Assembly: GCA_964543545.1 (NCBI GenBank)
Contig: CAZIYT010000001.1
Span: forward strand, 744,001 to 808,000
Source of the DNA: UBA4416 sp964543545
GTDB taxonomy: Bacteria > Bacteroidota > Bacteroidia > B-17B0 > Aurantibacillaceae
Direction: 5' to 3'
Length of the DNA: 64,000 nt
Made by a program: the position numbers and the translations under genes
Notes under the pieces: generated by a model
Database searches by the model: none
What the model saw: only the letters and a program-made list of their open reading frames with translations
What the model was told of the DNA's origin: nothing
Shown: piece by piece, positions 15,501 to 23,996 of the stretch
Layout of the letters: each line of letters opens with the position of its first letter
Position numbering within the stretch: position 1 is the first letter of the stretch

Positions 15501-17225
15501 CCTACAATTACTCCTGTTGGACCATACTGTACAAATGCAGCTCCGGTTACCATGACGGTAAGCCCTGCAGGTGGTGTATGGACAGGTACAGGGATCAGCG
15601 CAGCGGGGATCTTAACGCCTGCAGCAGCGGCTATCGGAAGCAACACTTACACTTATATGGTTGGGGCAGGAACCTGTTCGGCTATGGGAACGGCAAGTGT
15701 TTCTATCGAGCAGTACATTCCTTCATCCATCACTTCTTCGCTGAACCCTCAGTGTAATACCAATCCTGTACTTCCATTGCCTATGACGGCAAGTCCTACC
15801 GGTACATGGACAGGAACGGGTATTGTTGGTGGTAACTTCGATCCGAATGCAGCAGGGGTAGGCACACATACCTTAACCTATAGCACACAATCGAGCCCAA
15901 CAGCATCTTTATGTCCTTCCAGCAGCTCTATTACAGTAACTGTAAGCTCTATTATTCAGCCAACAATTACTCCTGCAGGACCATATTGCGATAACTTTGC
16001 CACACAAACCATGACGGTGAGCCAGGCGGGTGGTACATGGGGAACTTCCACAACAGGAACTTCCATCACTGCCAGCGGCGATTTCTCTCCTTCATCCAGC
16101 ATTGTAGGGCAGAATGTCATTACGTATACTCTGGTAAACGGACCTTGTACGGCTATTGCAACAGAAACGGTAGAGGTAACACATTATGTGGATCCTGCTA
16201 CGACAGGCACGGGGCCTTTCTGTATCTACGAACCGGTTGTTGACCTTAATCCACTGGCAACCAATACCGGCGGTACATGGACAGGAGCAGGCGTAAGTGG
16301 AACTTCTTTTGATCCTGCCACCGCAGGTGCCGGAACGCATGTTCTGACCTACAGCACAAACCCGGTTCCTTTTATCCCGAACTTATGTTCTGCAACCAGC
16401 AGCATCTCTATCGTTGTAAATCCAAAACCGGTAGTGGTGTTGAATACAGCAGATCCTGATGGCTGTAACTATCCATTCGTAACATCGTTCTACCCAACAA
16501 CTGTAAATACAGGAACGCTGGTTTGGAACTTCGGTGATAACAGCACTAACGAAAGCGGATTTGCACCTTCTCACACGTACTCTACTCCGGGAAGCTATAC
16601 TGTAACAACGACTTATACGGATAACGTAGGTTGTACAACGACTTCAACGCTTAACACCTCTATTACGGTTTACGCTGTGCCGGTGGCCGACTTCAATCCA
16701 TCACCGGATGTAACAACGGTAGTAGACGGCGAGGTAACCTTCAATAACTTGACATCTGACCTGAGCACCAATACTTACGTGTGGAACTTTGCAGGCCTGG
16801 GTGGAAGCTCTGATGAAAGCCCGGTTTACCTGTTTACAAACTCAGGTGAGTACTTTGTAACCCTGATTGCTACCAGCCCACACGGATGCCAGGATACGGC
16901 AGTGAAAAAAGTAACGGTTAATCCTGACGTGGTGTTATACGTGCCAAACGCCTTCACACCAAACGGTGACGGACTGAACGACGCCTTCCAGATCTTCCTG
17001 CCTCCTACAGGCGTTGATTATTCTACCTTCCAATTGTATGTATACGATCGTTGGGGTGAGATGATCTACAAAACGGATGATGTTACTAAATTCTGGAACG
17101 GTGCTAAAAACAACTCCGGTGAGATCGTGAAACAGGATACTTATGTATACAAAATCACCTTTAAGGATGACAAGAAGAAATTCTATGAAAAAGTGGGATA
17201 TGTCATTCTTCTAAGCGGTAAATAA
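12591..17225 (+). CDS. giant T9SS type B surface protein with PKD-like and alternating Ig-like modules
   Basis: Start ATG 12591 gives a signal peptide (MKTMNLRKYLLLTF... ending in AMAQ). The mature N-terminus has a helical segment followed by a His-rich HNHGQSHSH stretch (about residues 60-70). A jelly-roll/anchor-type domain follows (residues ~100-360), then Ig/PKD-like repeats, a second beta-sandwich (~690-910) and four modules in A-B-A-B order at 971-1279. The last ~95 residues hold VPNAFTPNGDGLND and YDRWGEMIYKTDD, the gliding-motility-associated type B sorting domain. It would be secreted by T9SS to the cell surface. Codon use is strongly biased, suggesting high expression. No SprF-like partner is adjacent. 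Adhesin or structural role is an inference. Confidence 0.9.
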   Translation: MKTMNLRKYLLLTFSVFSTGVAMAQLPDGFDIKAAYNDAAQKGVPASDVERFVESAHIEYLHNHGQSHSHISNGTTLGIQNQGTIYLNGSAQAGRPGAPAPIPGPNTPQNQYCPNAGFEQYTFANWTGSYGTVSTGATSAAYPNYNPTAPTIMNGAGTNVGLMNLTNYHTVMTTPATNSLYPNCVGYDSIACRVIGTQTVSEIPFVNPTGGPASVRLNSPANYGNYRAAKLNYLMALNPNNKNFSVSYALILENGGHQPYEQPYFSVRVTDQNGNLVPGCSQYTITCSPQVTVPTSPIYDPLWKQSSITYDALYRPWQTFAFDFSNYPAITSVNVEFYVGGCSQGGHWGYAYVDAQCSQGGAVASFCAGSNTSVLTAPAGYSTYQWTGPSGPVSVANGGNTGTVTISPVSAGQIFTCNVTAPNGCSSAFTTTISVTTISITGVGSTPSCQNGNSGTAYVSSTGSSLGYTYQWLNSSGGTVGTNSATATGLSPGTYSVIVSSPMCGSSTATVAVGISPPLFYTLNSNFCGTTAWINKPGGSNYKWYTANPVGLIAGATTPTLTINSPVNGAQYILCYTTASGCKDSIKYTLNQIPGGSIYVSNIKSICPGNNNSYAVVNLQTSAPPAYSYTVTGPGGYSSLLPNTTMIKDSVTGLSIGTYTADVFDGQCLYNTTFTVSPFTFSYTLTPTSPTICVNTGTTLTVNFGNITPQTCGLSTTGGCTSPNQITMGTGTQVNTTTSYPAIYGNWYRNTRHQILYRAAELLAAGIQPGKISSISWNVTQINGTTTYPNFSIKMKCTSVSDLSSQAFDQVGLTQVYSAASINVTTGWNTYNFPTPYEWDGVSNILIDVCNSQTPSYTQNSASPYSVTPFVSVRWYNSDGTVACPIATGNSYSPNNTYRPNIRFSNCGGQNPSLFTYSWTPTTNLNPTNTYTTYVNPLTTTVYSVTVNPIGQTNCAQTQAATVTVINPLTPTITPVGPYCTNAAPVTMTVSPAGGVWTGTGISAAGILTPAAAAIGSNTYTYMVGAGTCSAMGTASVSIEQYIPSSITSSLNPQCNTNPVLPLPMTASPTGTWTGTGIVGGNFDPNAAGVGTHTLTYSTQSSPTASLCPSSSSITVTVSSIIQPTITPAGPYCDNFATQTMTVSQAGGTWGTSTTGTSITASGDFSPSSSIVGQNVITYTLVNGPCTAIATETVEVTHYVDPATTGTGPFCIYEPVVDLNPLATNTGGTWTGAGVSGTSFDPATAGAGTHVLTYSTNPVPFIPNLCSATSSISIVVNPKPVVVLNTADPDGCNYPFVTSFYPTTVNTGTLVWNFGDNSTNESGFAPSHTYSTPGSYTVTTTYTDNVGCTTTSTLNTSITVYAVPVADFNPSPDVTTVVDGEVTFNNLTSDLSTNTYVWNFAGLGGSSDESPVYLFTNSGEYFVTLIATSPHGCQDTAVKKVTVNPDVVLYVPNAFTPNGDGLNDAFQIFLPPTGVDYSTFQLYVYDRWGEMIYKTDDVTKFWNGAKNNSGEIVKQDTYVYKITFKDDKKKFYEKVGYVILLSGK
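15501..16428 (+). repeat. four tandem protein modules in A-B-A-B order
   Basis: Module starts are at about 15501 (A1), 15717 (B1), 15957 (A2) and 16188 (B2), 72-80 residues each. A modules open with PTITPxGPYC; B modules share GTWTGxGxxGxxFDP and HxLTYST. A and B both have two cysteines and the WTGTG-type core, so they derive from one ancestral module; the pair was then duplicated as a unit. Confidence 0.75.
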
Positions 17226-17245
17226 AAACCTGTAAATTGTTTAAA

Positions 17246-17280
17246 AGCCTCCCGGTATTATCGGGGGGCTTTTTTTATTT
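17246..17280 (+). terminator. intrinsic terminator
   Basis: A 9-bp stem AGCCTCCCG / CGGGGGGCT (one T-G pair) with loop GTATTAT spans 17246-17270 and is followed at once by seven T residues. It closes the 1544-residue protein gene, 20 bases after its stop. Confidence 0.9.
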
Positions 17281-17295
17281 TTAAGAAAAAAACAA

Positions 17296-18840
17296 ATGGC
17301 AGATAAAGCGGCATTTATTCAAAGTATCAGCGAAGGTTATAAAACAACAGGAGATCATATTGTATTGGGTGCCGCCATGCTGGATGGCACGCCCGACCCG
17401 GCAGCCTTAGTTAAGCTTCCTCTTAAAACCCTTAACCGGCATGGCCTGATTGCCGGAGCTACCGGAACAGGAAAGACGGTGACCTTGCAGATCATCGCCG
17501 AAAATATGTGCGCCAAAGGAATCCCGGTGCTGCTGATGGACCTGAAAGGCGACCTGAGCGGCCTGGCGCAGCCCGGAGCCTCCAACCCGAAGATCGAAGA
17601 GCGCCACGCTGCTATCGGAATCCCTTATGCAGCGGCAGCTACCGGCGTGGAATTGCTGACGCTCTCGAAAGCCAATGGCGTGAAGCTGCGGGCAACGGTC
17701 ATTGAGTTCGGGCCGGTGTTGTTTTCGAAGATCCTGAACCTGAATGCGACGCAGAGCGGCATTGTGGCGATTCTTTTTAAATATGCCGACGATCAGAAGC
17801 TGCCTTTGCTGGATTTAAAGGACTTTAAGAGCCTGTTGCAGTTTTCTACCAACGAAGGCAAGGACGAGATCAAAAAGAACTATGGGAATATCTCTACGGC
17901 CTCGGCAGGAACCATCCTGCGTGCAGTGATCGAGCTGGAATCGCAGGGGGCGGAACAGTTCTTCGGGGAGCGCTCCTTTGATGTGAATGACCTCACACGG
18001 CTTGACAGCAATGGCAAAGGCATCGCCTCGATTATACGCCTCGTGGATATACAGGATAAGCCCAAATTATTCTCCACCTTCATGCTATCGCTCCTGGCCG
18101 AGATTTATGCGACCTTTCCGGAAGCCGGCGACCTGGAGAAGCCGAAGCTTTGCATTTTTATTGACGAGGCGCACCTGATCTTCAACGAAGCGTCTGATGC
18201 CCTGCTCGACCAGATAGAATCCATCATTAAGCTCATCCGCAGTAAAGGCGTGGGTGTATTTTTCTGCACACAGAATCCCTATGATATTCCGGAAGCGGTG
18301 CTGGCCCAGCTGGGCTTAAAAGTACAGCATGCCCTGAGGGCCTTTACGGAAAAGGACCGCAAGGCCATCAAGAAAACGGCGGAGAATTACCCGGTCTCTG
18401 ATTTTTATAAAACATCGGAGCTGCTTACCAGCCTGGGCATCGGGCAGGCGCTCGTTACGGCACTCAATGAAAAGGGAATTCCAACGCCCCTGGCAGCCGT
18501 TCACCTGCGGGCGCCCATGAGCCGCTTAGGCGTGCTGAGTAGCGAAGAGAGCGAACAGCTGATTGCCAAAAGCTTCCTGGCATCCAAATACAACGAAGTG
18601 ATTGACAGGGAAAGCGCTTTTGAGATGCTGCAGAAAAAACTGCAGACGGCTGCGGAAGAAGCTCCCGAAAAAGAAACTAAGGCCGAAAAGAAAGCGGCGA
18701 AACCGGAGAAAAGCACCATTGAGAAAATCAGTGAGAATACGATGGTGAGGCAGGTAGGCCGCTCTGTGATGAAGGAAGTCACGCGTGGTTTGCTGGGCGT
18801 GCTGGGACTTGGCGGCAAGAAAAAAGGCGGCTGGTTCTAA
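17296..18840 (+). CDS. HerA-like ATPase, DUF853 family
   Basis: A 514-residue P-loop ATPase of the HerA/VirD4 class resembling E. coli YjgR (DUF853). Walker A GATGTGKT at 54-61, LLMDLKGDLSGLAQ after it, Walker B LCIFIDEAHLIF near 285-296, and FFCTQNPYDIPEAVLAQLG as the sensor region. The C-terminal ~80 residues are a charged, Lys/Glu/Ala-rich linker and a Gly-rich end (LGLGGKKKGGWF). The physiological role of this family is not established; DNA translocation is suggested by relatives. No NurA-like nuclease or other partner is adjacent. It follows a strong terminator and so starts a new transcript. Confidence 0.88.
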   Translation: MADKAAFIQSISEGYKTTGDHIVLGAAMLDGTPDPAALVKLPLKTLNRHGLIAGATGTGKTVTLQIIAENMCAKGIPVLLMDLKGDLSGLAQPGASNPKIEERHAAIGIPYAAAATGVELLTLSKANGVKLRATVIEFGPVLFSKILNLNATQSGIVAILFKYADDQKLPLLDLKDFKSLLQFSTNEGKDEIKKNYGNISTASAGTILRAVIELESQGAEQFFGERSFDVNDLTRLDSNGKGIASIIRLVDIQDKPKLFSTFMLSLLAEIYATFPEAGDLEKPKLCIFIDEAHLIFNEASDALLDQIESIIKLIRSKGVGVFFCTQNPYDIPEAVLAQLGLKVQHALRAFTEKDRKAIKKTAENYPVSDFYKTSELLTSLGIGQALVTALNEKGIPTPLAAVHLRAPMSRLGVLSSEESEQLIAKSFLASKYNEVIDRESAFEMLQKKLQTAAEEAPEKETKAEKKAAKPEKSTIEKISENTMVRQVGRSVMKEVTRGLLGVLGLGGKKKGGWF

Positions 18841-18913
18841 CTGGGGAATAAAAGCCACAGGAGCAAATGCTTATTTTGTAGAATACGGGAATTGGGTTTG
18901 CATGTGTATCGGT

Positions 18914-19411
18914 ATGAAACACATCTTACATAGCCTATTTCTTTTCGGATCTTTAGCATTAACCGCACAGGTTTCGCCTGATACCCTGGATCTTAACAAG
19001 TTTTCAGGCAAATGGTATGTTATCGCCAGTATCCCTACCTGTTTTGATAAGAACTGGAAGGGCATTACGGAGACCTTTACGTTAGCAGACAATGGTAATG
19101 TAGATATTTATATCACGTATGTAAAAGAGGGGGAAACGGAAATCAGGGATAAGAAAGCAAAAGGCTTTCCGTACATAGAAAACAAAAACACCGAATGGGA
19201 AGTACAGTTTATGTGGCCTTTCACATCAGGTTATTTGGTAGAAGAGCTCGGCCCCGATTATTCTTATGTAGTTGTTGGTCATCCTCAGAAAATGTATTTT
19301 TATATTATGAACCGCACAGGCCAAATGGATGAAACGCTTTTCAGTGACATTATGAAGCGCTACATGAAGAAGGGATATGAAATAAACGACCTGAGAATCG
19401 TTGTTCAATAA
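18914..19411 (+). CDS. exported lipocalin (Blc type)
   Basis: Start ATG 18914 gives signal peptide MKHILHSLFLFGSLALTAQ. The mature part is a small lipocalin: GKWYVIASIP (residues 32-41, with the invariant Gly and Trp), and DYSYVVVGHPQKMYFYIMNRT, the second and third structurally conserved regions of bacterial Blc proteins. 165 residues. There is no lipobox Cys at the cleavage point, so unlike E. coli Blc it is probably soluble. Binding of lipids or other small hydrophobic molecules is expected. The gene end overlaps the longer frame of cbpA but not its chosen ATG. Confidence 0.85.
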   Translation: MKHILHSLFLFGSLALTAQVSPDTLDLNKFSGKWYVIASIPTCFDKNWKGITETFTLADNGNVDIYITYVKEGETEIRDKKAKGFPYIENKNTEWEVQFMWPFTSGYLVEELGPDYSYVVVGHPQKMYFYIMNRTGQMDETLFSDIMKRYMKKGYEINDLRIVVQ

Positions 19412-19424
19412 TATTAAAACGCCT

Positions 19425-20309
19425 ATGGAGTTTGTGGATTACTACAAAATACTGGAGCTTGATAAAAATGCAAGTACAGAAGACATCAAAAAAGCGTATC
19501 GCAAGCTGGCCAGAAAGCACCATCCCGACCTGAATCCGAATGATGAGGCAGCCAAGAAAAAATTTCAGCAGATCAATGAGGCAAATGAAGTATTAAGCGA
19601 TCCCGAAAAGCGCAAAAAATATGACCAGTACGGCGAAAACTGGAAGAACAGCGAAGCTTACGAGAATGCGGCGCGACAGCAGCAGCAAAGCCAGCAACAG
19701 GGTCAGCAATCCTGGTCACAGCAATTTTCAGATGAGGATTTTTCGGAATATTTTGAGTCGATGTTTGGTGGCGCTGCCGGAAGGAACCGGCAAACGAAGT
19801 TCAGGGGGCAGGATTATAATTACGAGCTGCACCTGAACCTCACGGATGTGTATACCAGCCACCAGCAAACGTTAACGGTTAACGGGAAAAATATCCGGCT
19901 CACGATTCCGGCCGGTGTGGAGCAGGGGCAAACCATCAAGATCAAAGGGCATGGCGGGGAAGGCTCTAACGGAGGACCGAAGGGCGACCTGTACATTACC
20001 TTTGCCATTGCTAATAATACAGCATTCAAGCGCAACGGGAACGATCTGTCGAAGGGCCTTGAGATTGATCTTTATACGGCTGTTCTGGGAGGGGAGATCA
20101 CCGTTGATACGCTCGGAGGAAAAGTAAAGCTGAAAGTAGCACCCGAAACACAGAATAACACCAAAGTAAAGCTGAAAGGCAAGGGCTTCCCGGTTTATAA
20201 GAAAGACGGGGAGTTCGGCGACCTTTATATCACCTATACGGTGAAAGTGCCTACCAACCTGAGCGACCGGGAAAAAGAACTGTTTACCGAACTATCTAAA
20301 CTTCGTTAA
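19425..20309 (+). CDS. cbpA: DnaJ-type co-chaperone CbpA
   Basis: J domain at 1-70 with HPD at 33-35, a Gln-rich linker (about 89-105) in place of the Gly/Phe region, and a two-part DnaJ C-terminal peptide-binding domain. No cysteine-rich zinc domain, so this is a CbpA-like class II J protein of 294 residues. It would stimulate DnaK ATPase. ATG 19425 is chosen over TTG 19401, which overlaps the lipocalin. The next gene, one base after the stop, is its likely modulator. Confidence 0.93.
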   Translation: MEFVDYYKILELDKNASTEDIKKAYRKLARKHHPDLNPNDEAAKKKFQQINEANEVLSDPEKRKKYDQYGENWKNSEAYENAARQQQQSQQQGQQSWSQQFSDEDFSEYFESMFGGAAGRNRQTKFRGQDYNYELHLNLTDVYTSHQQTLTVNGKNIRLTIPAGVEQGQTIKIKGHGGEGSNGGPKGDLYITFAIANNTAFKRNGNDLSKGLEIDLYTAVLGGEITVDTLGGKVKLKVAPETQNNTKVKLKGKGFPVYKKDGEFGDLYITYTVKVPTNLSDREKELFTELSKLR

Positions 20310-20310
20310 T

Positions 20311-20586
20311 ATGGAACCCAAGCTGATAGCCGTTGAAGAATGCTGCACGATTTACAACATTGAATTTACCTTTCTGGAATCCCTGAATGATTTTGGCCTG
20401 ATCGAGATTGTTCCGGTGGAGAATAACCGCTTTTTGCCGGAAGATCAGCTCGGGGACCTGGAGCGGATGATCCGCCTGCATTACGAGCTGGACATTAACA
20501 TGGCCGGCATCGATGCCATTTCGCATTTGCTGAAACGCCTGCATGATCTGCAGGAAGAGATCAGGCGGTTGAGGAATGGAATGTAG
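20311..20586 (+). CDS. cbpM: CbpM-like chaperone modulator (MerR-like fold)
   Basis: 91 residues with the CbpM pattern: an N-terminal helix-turn-helix-like part (YNIEFTFLESLNDFGLIEI), the LPEDQLGDLERMIRLHYELDIN middle region in shortened form, and a C-terminal coiled helix. CbpM binds the J domain of CbpA and inhibits it. Location directly behind cbpA, one base apart, supports the call. Confidence 0.85.
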   Translation: MEPKLIAVEECCTIYNIEFTFLESLNDFGLIEIVPVENNRFLPEDQLGDLERMIRLHYELDINMAGIDAISHLLKRLHDLQEEIRRLRNGM

Positions 20587-20591
20587 CATGA

Positions 20592-20673
20592 GTTGCCTTC
20601 GGGAGCCTCAGGCAACGAAGGATGATGCAGCGATATAGCATACAATAGGTGGCTGAGGATCCCGAAGCCACCT
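20592..20673. terminator. two hairpins between convergent cbpM and clpX
   Basis: GTTGCC 20592-20597 pairs with GGCAAC 20611-20616; AGGTGGCT 20647-20654 pairs perfectly with AGCCACCT 20666-20673. Both lie between the ends of convergent genes, the usual place for a bidirectional terminator. There is no long T-run, so termination is inferred from structure and position. Confidence 0.45.
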
Positions 20674-20681
20674 GTAAAAGC

Positions 20682-21923
20682 CTAAGCCACCTTCAGCTGC
20701 GTGAGGCGCGAAGTGTTGAGTTTTTCCATGGCATAATCCAGGGTAACCACCAGCTCCTTCGGACCATTTTCGTCGCCCGGCATATCGTACATAAAGTCCA
20801 CCATAATGGCCTCGCAGATACCACGCAGGCCGCGGGCTCCAAGCTTGAACTCCAGCGCCTTATCAACGATCATATCGAGCACATCATCGGAAATGTGGAG
20901 GTCAACCCCTTCCATCTTAAATAAGTGAACGTATTGTTTGATAAGCGCATTTTTAGGTTCGGTAAGAATAGAGCGAAGCGCCGCCTTATCAAGCGGTTTC
21001 AGGTAAGTGAGCACCGGCAGACGCCCGATGAGCTCGGGAATCAGGCCAAAGGCTTTAAGGTCCTGTGGTGATATGTACTGCAATAAATTTCCCTTGTCTA
21101 TTTTTTCGTTGGATACAGAAGCGGAATAGCCCATGGCCTGGGTATTCATCCGTTGTGCAATTTTTTTATCGATGCCATCGAAAGCGCCGCCACAGATGAA
21201 AAGGATGTTTTTGGTATTAACCTGGAGCATTTTGGCATCCGGGTGCTTTCTTCCTCCTTGTGGCGGAACATTGACAACCGAGCCTTCGAGGAGCTTCAAC
21301 ATCGCCTGCTGAACGCCTTCCCCGCTCACATCGCGGGTAATGGAAGGATTATCACTTTTGCGGGCAATTTTATCAATCTCGTCGATGAAGACAATGCCTC
21401 TTTCGGCCGCAGCCACATCATAGTCGGCCGCCTGCAACAAGCGGGTAAGCACATTCTCCACGTCCTCGCCCACATAACCGGCCTCCGTGAGCACGGTGGC
21501 ATCGGCAATACAGAAGGGAACATGCAGCAATTTGGCAATGGTGCGGGCCAGGAGGGTTTTACCGGTACCGGTTTCCCCTACCAGGATCACATTGGATTTG
21601 TCGATCTCGATATCCTCTTTAGCGCTGGCCACATGGGCAATCCGCTTGAAGTGGTTATAAACCGCCACGCTGAGGATTTTTTTGGCATCGTCCTGCCCGA
21701 TAATGTACTCATCGAGGTGTTTTTTGATAGCCTGGGGCTTCAGCACATTCAGGGCATGCTGCACCTGCTGGTTGTTTTGTGCGCCTGCCTCCTCATTTAC
21801 TATTTTGAAAGCCTGTGAGATACACACATCACAGATATGGCCGGTAATACCGGCGATCAATACTTTTACGTCTTTTTTATCGCGTCCGCAGAACGAACAT
21901 ACAATGGGGCCTGATTTTGCCAT
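20682..21923 (-). CDS. clpX: ATP-dependent Clp protease ATP-binding subunit ClpX
   Basis: The AAA+ unfoldase that feeds substrates to ClpP. Zinc-binding domain with Cys9, Cys12, Cys31, Cys34; Walker A GETGTGKT at 116-123; Walker B GIVFIDEIDKI; sensor and pore loops in the normal places, and LGARGLRGICEAIM near the end. 413 residues. clpP is not adjacent. A sigma-54-like site lies about 100 bases upstream of the start (see separate entry). Confidence 0.98.
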   Translation of the reverse strand: MAKSGPIVCSFCGRDKKDVKVLIAGITGHICDVCISQAFKIVNEEAGAQNNQQVQHALNVLKPQAIKKHLDEYIIGQDDAKKILSVAVYNHFKRIAHVASAKEDIEIDKSNVILVGETGTGKTLLARTIAKLLHVPFCIADATVLTEAGYVGEDVENVLTRLLQAADYDVAAAERGIVFIDEIDKIARKSDNPSITRDVSGEGVQQAMLKLLEGSVVNVPPQGGRKHPDAKMLQVNTKNILFICGGAFDGIDKKIAQRMNTQAMGYSASVSNEKIDKGNLLQYISPQDLKAFGLIPELIGRLPVLTYLKPLDKAALRSILTEPKNALIKQYVHLFKMEGVDLHISDDVLDMIVDKALEFKLGARGLRGICEAIMVDFMYDMPGDENGPKELVVTLDYAMEKLNTSRLTQLKVA

Positions 21924-22033
21924 GATTGAAAATTGGGATTGTAAAGATACGCAAATTAAGCTGCCATCATGGCTTTTCGCGACAAAAACAGTGTTAAAAC
22001 GTAGCTATTCTAAGGGAATCAAACCCTGTACCA

Positions 22034-22050
22034 AGGCGGGAACTGTGCCA
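22034..22050 (-). promoter_or_regulatory. possible sigma-54-type promoter upstream of clpX
   Basis: Reading the reverse strand, TGGCACAGTTCCCGC keeps the invariant GG-N10-GC spacing of sigma-54 promoters and a perfect TGGCAC -24 block, though the -12 block is CCGC and not TTGC. Directly upstream are two copies of a TCAGC/GCTGA inverted motif (22052-22087). The predicted start is about 100 bases before the clpX ATG. Confidence 0.3.
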
Positions 22051-22112
22051 TTTCAGCATAACAGGTCTGACAAATGGCTGAAAAAATACCAATATTTTAA
22101 CCGGATACTCTG

Positions 22113-23132
22113 ATGATGAGTGTATCTTTTTCACTAACTACTGTTATAACGCAGATATCCTGCTTTCCATTGAAACAGCTAATAACACTCAGAAAATTAA
22201 ACATCGCGGCACTGCTTGCATGTCTGTTAATTCCAAAAGCTCAAGGTCTGTTTTCGCAAACAAAGCCAGATGATAACCACTGCCCCAAAATCATCCTTAA
22301 CTACCCGCAATCACTCAACTTCGATAGTTATAGTTTCAGGGATTTACAGATTTTTACCGATGAAGTGGATCTGATTTCGGGTTCAAAGACTCTCAATGAC
22401 CGATCCGACACCCTTCTTGTAAACGCCAATTATGATCTGCCATCGGGTCGGGGTATCTTGACGATGTATTACAAAAAGAGCCTGGTTTTAAGCGGGGAGT
22501 TCATGCTTTCAGCCATTAAAGAAAGAGGAAAAGGCGACAGTATCACCTGTTACAGGGATGTCATCCGGCATGGTGTCTGGCTTAGCAGATACAGATACGA
22601 TACTACCGACGTATTACGGTATGTTTTTGATAAGGGAGAGCTGATGAGTGTGGGTTATTACCAAAGAGATACCTTATTGGAAGGAGGAAAATATAAAGGA
22701 GGAAAGTCTGTAGGTGAGTGGTTAGTCCTGGGAGATTACTTGCAGAAGTGTCATTATAACAATGAGGGTGATTTGATTTACGTGCAGGTGATATCCCGCT
22801 CGGACGGAAAGATAAAAAGGGAATTGCACCGCGAACTACTTGAGAAGACAACAACACTCGAGGATTGCTGGCAAACCGTAGATTTTTGGTATATCGTCCA
22901 TTATGATGAACAGGAAAAAGTTAGTAGCCGCGGCCATTACATCTATTCTGCCATCGATGCATCCGGTGATTCCTGGAACTACATTCCCTACGGTCTTCAT
23001 GAAATCTATGAAAACGGCAAGGTCACCAGGAAAAAGTACCCAAAAATGCCAACGGAAGTAAAATACAGCATTGAAAAATTCGATGCCGACGGAAGGTCCT
23101 ATCAAACCGATTACATCAAGAAAATAAATTGA
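22113..23132 (+). CDS. exported protein with MORN/YwqK-like repeats, function unknown
   Basis: After a signal sequence (hydrophobic IAALLACLLIPKAQG) there is a 300-residue beta-rich protein. The middle has GKYKGGKSVGEWLVLGDYL, similar to the MORN-like repeats of YwqK-type proteins, and the C-terminal half repeats the 'xGxYIYS... GLHEIYENGKVT' pattern. ATG 22113 or 22116 gives an over-long N-terminus; an in-frame TTG at 22170 would place the signal peptide at the start. No named function can be given. Confidence 0.75.
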   Translation: MMSVSFSLTTVITQISCFPLKQLITLRKLNIAALLACLLIPKAQGLFSQTKPDDNHCPKIILNYPQSLNFDSYSFRDLQIFTDEVDLISGSKTLNDRSDTLLVNANYDLPSGRGILTMYYKKSLVLSGEFMLSAIKERGKGDSITCYRDVIRHGVWLSRYRYDTTDVLRYVFDKGELMSVGYYQRDTLLEGGKYKGGKSVGEWLVLGDYLQKCHYNNEGDLIYVQVISRSDGKIKRELHRELLEKTTTLEDCWQTVDFWYIVHYDEQEKVSSRGHYIYSAIDASGDSWNYIPYGLHEIYENGKVTRKKYPKMPTEVKYSIEKFDADGRSYQTDYIKKIN

Positions 23133-23166
23133 GAGGCAGGCTTGTCACGTTTAAGCCCGCGCCTGA

Positions 23167-23961
23167 TTACACAATGGCAATCGGAATTTTGAGCAGGAAG
23201 AGGGCAATAAGGATGGCTCCTACCGCAATGCGGTACCAGCCAAAGGTTTTGAAACCATGCTTGCTGAGGAAGCCGATAAAGGATTTGATGGCCAATAAAG
23301 CCACCATAAAGGCCACCGCATTTCCGAAAATGAGCAGGTTGATCTCTTCGGCGTTCAGCACCAGGCCATCTTTATAAAAATCGAGCAGTTTTTTGGCGGT
23401 AGCGGCAAACATGGTAGGAACAGCCAGGAAAAAGGAAAATTCGGCAGCAGCTTTTCGGGTCAGGCCCTGCGTCATCCCACCGATGATGGTAGAAGCGCTG
23501 CGGCTCATCCCCGGCCAGAGGGCCAGGCACTGAAACAAGCCTATTTTGAGGGCTCTCGGGTAGCTGATGTCTTTCTCGTCGTCGAGGCGGTTGTTCCTAA
23601 ACCAGCGATCCACGAAAAGTAAGATGATGCCTCCGGCAAACAGCGCAATAGCCACGCCCATCAGGTTTTCGAGGGCTGCGTCGATATAGTCGCCCAGCAA
23701 AAGGCCGAAGATGGCAGCAGGAATGAAGGCTACTACGAGCTTAATATAAAAATCAACGGATTTGAAAAAACGCTTGAAATACAGGACCACCACCGACAGG
23801 ATAGCTCCCAGCTGGATAGCCACGGTGAAGAGCTTCACGAAAGGCGTAGCTTTCATGCCAAGCAGGGCTGTACCGATCATCATGTGGCCGGTAGAGGAGA
23901 TAGGCAAAAACTCCGTTAATCCTTCGATAACAGCAATGATAAAAGCTTGTAAATACGACAT
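23167..23961 (-). CDS. uppP: undecaprenyl-diphosphatase
   Basis: Integral inner-membrane enzyme that dephosphorylates undecaprenyl diphosphate, recycling the lipid carrier for peptidoglycan and other polysaccharides; also gives bacitracin resistance. 264 residues, about eight membrane segments. Both active-site motifs are present: EGLTEFLPISSTGH at 14-27 and the GMSRSASTI block in the middle. It follows the DUF3098 gene by 35 bases on the same strand. It is convergent with the MORN-like gene. Confidence 0.96.
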   Translation of the reverse strand: MSYLQAFIIAVIEGLTEFLPISSTGHMMIGTALLGMKATPFVKLFTVAIQLGAILSVVVLYFKRFFKSVDFYIKLVVAFIPAAIFGLLLGDYIDAALENLMGVAIALFAGGIILLFVDRWFRNNRLDDEKDISYPRALKIGLFQCLALWPGMSRSASTIIGGMTQGLTRKAAAEFSFFLAVPTMFAATAKKLLDFYKDGLVLNAEEINLLIFGNAVAFMVALLAIKSFIGFLSKHGFKTFGWYRIAVGAILIALFLLKIPIAIV

Positions 23962-23996
23962 ACGGGAAAAGAAATAGAATTAAGAATGGGGTAAGC

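Noticed and set aside
17296..18840. HerA-like ATPase as part of an antiphage defence system
   Set aside because: The DUF853 type is a widespread chromosomal protein, and the neighbours (lipocalin, cbpA) are not nucleases or known effectors.
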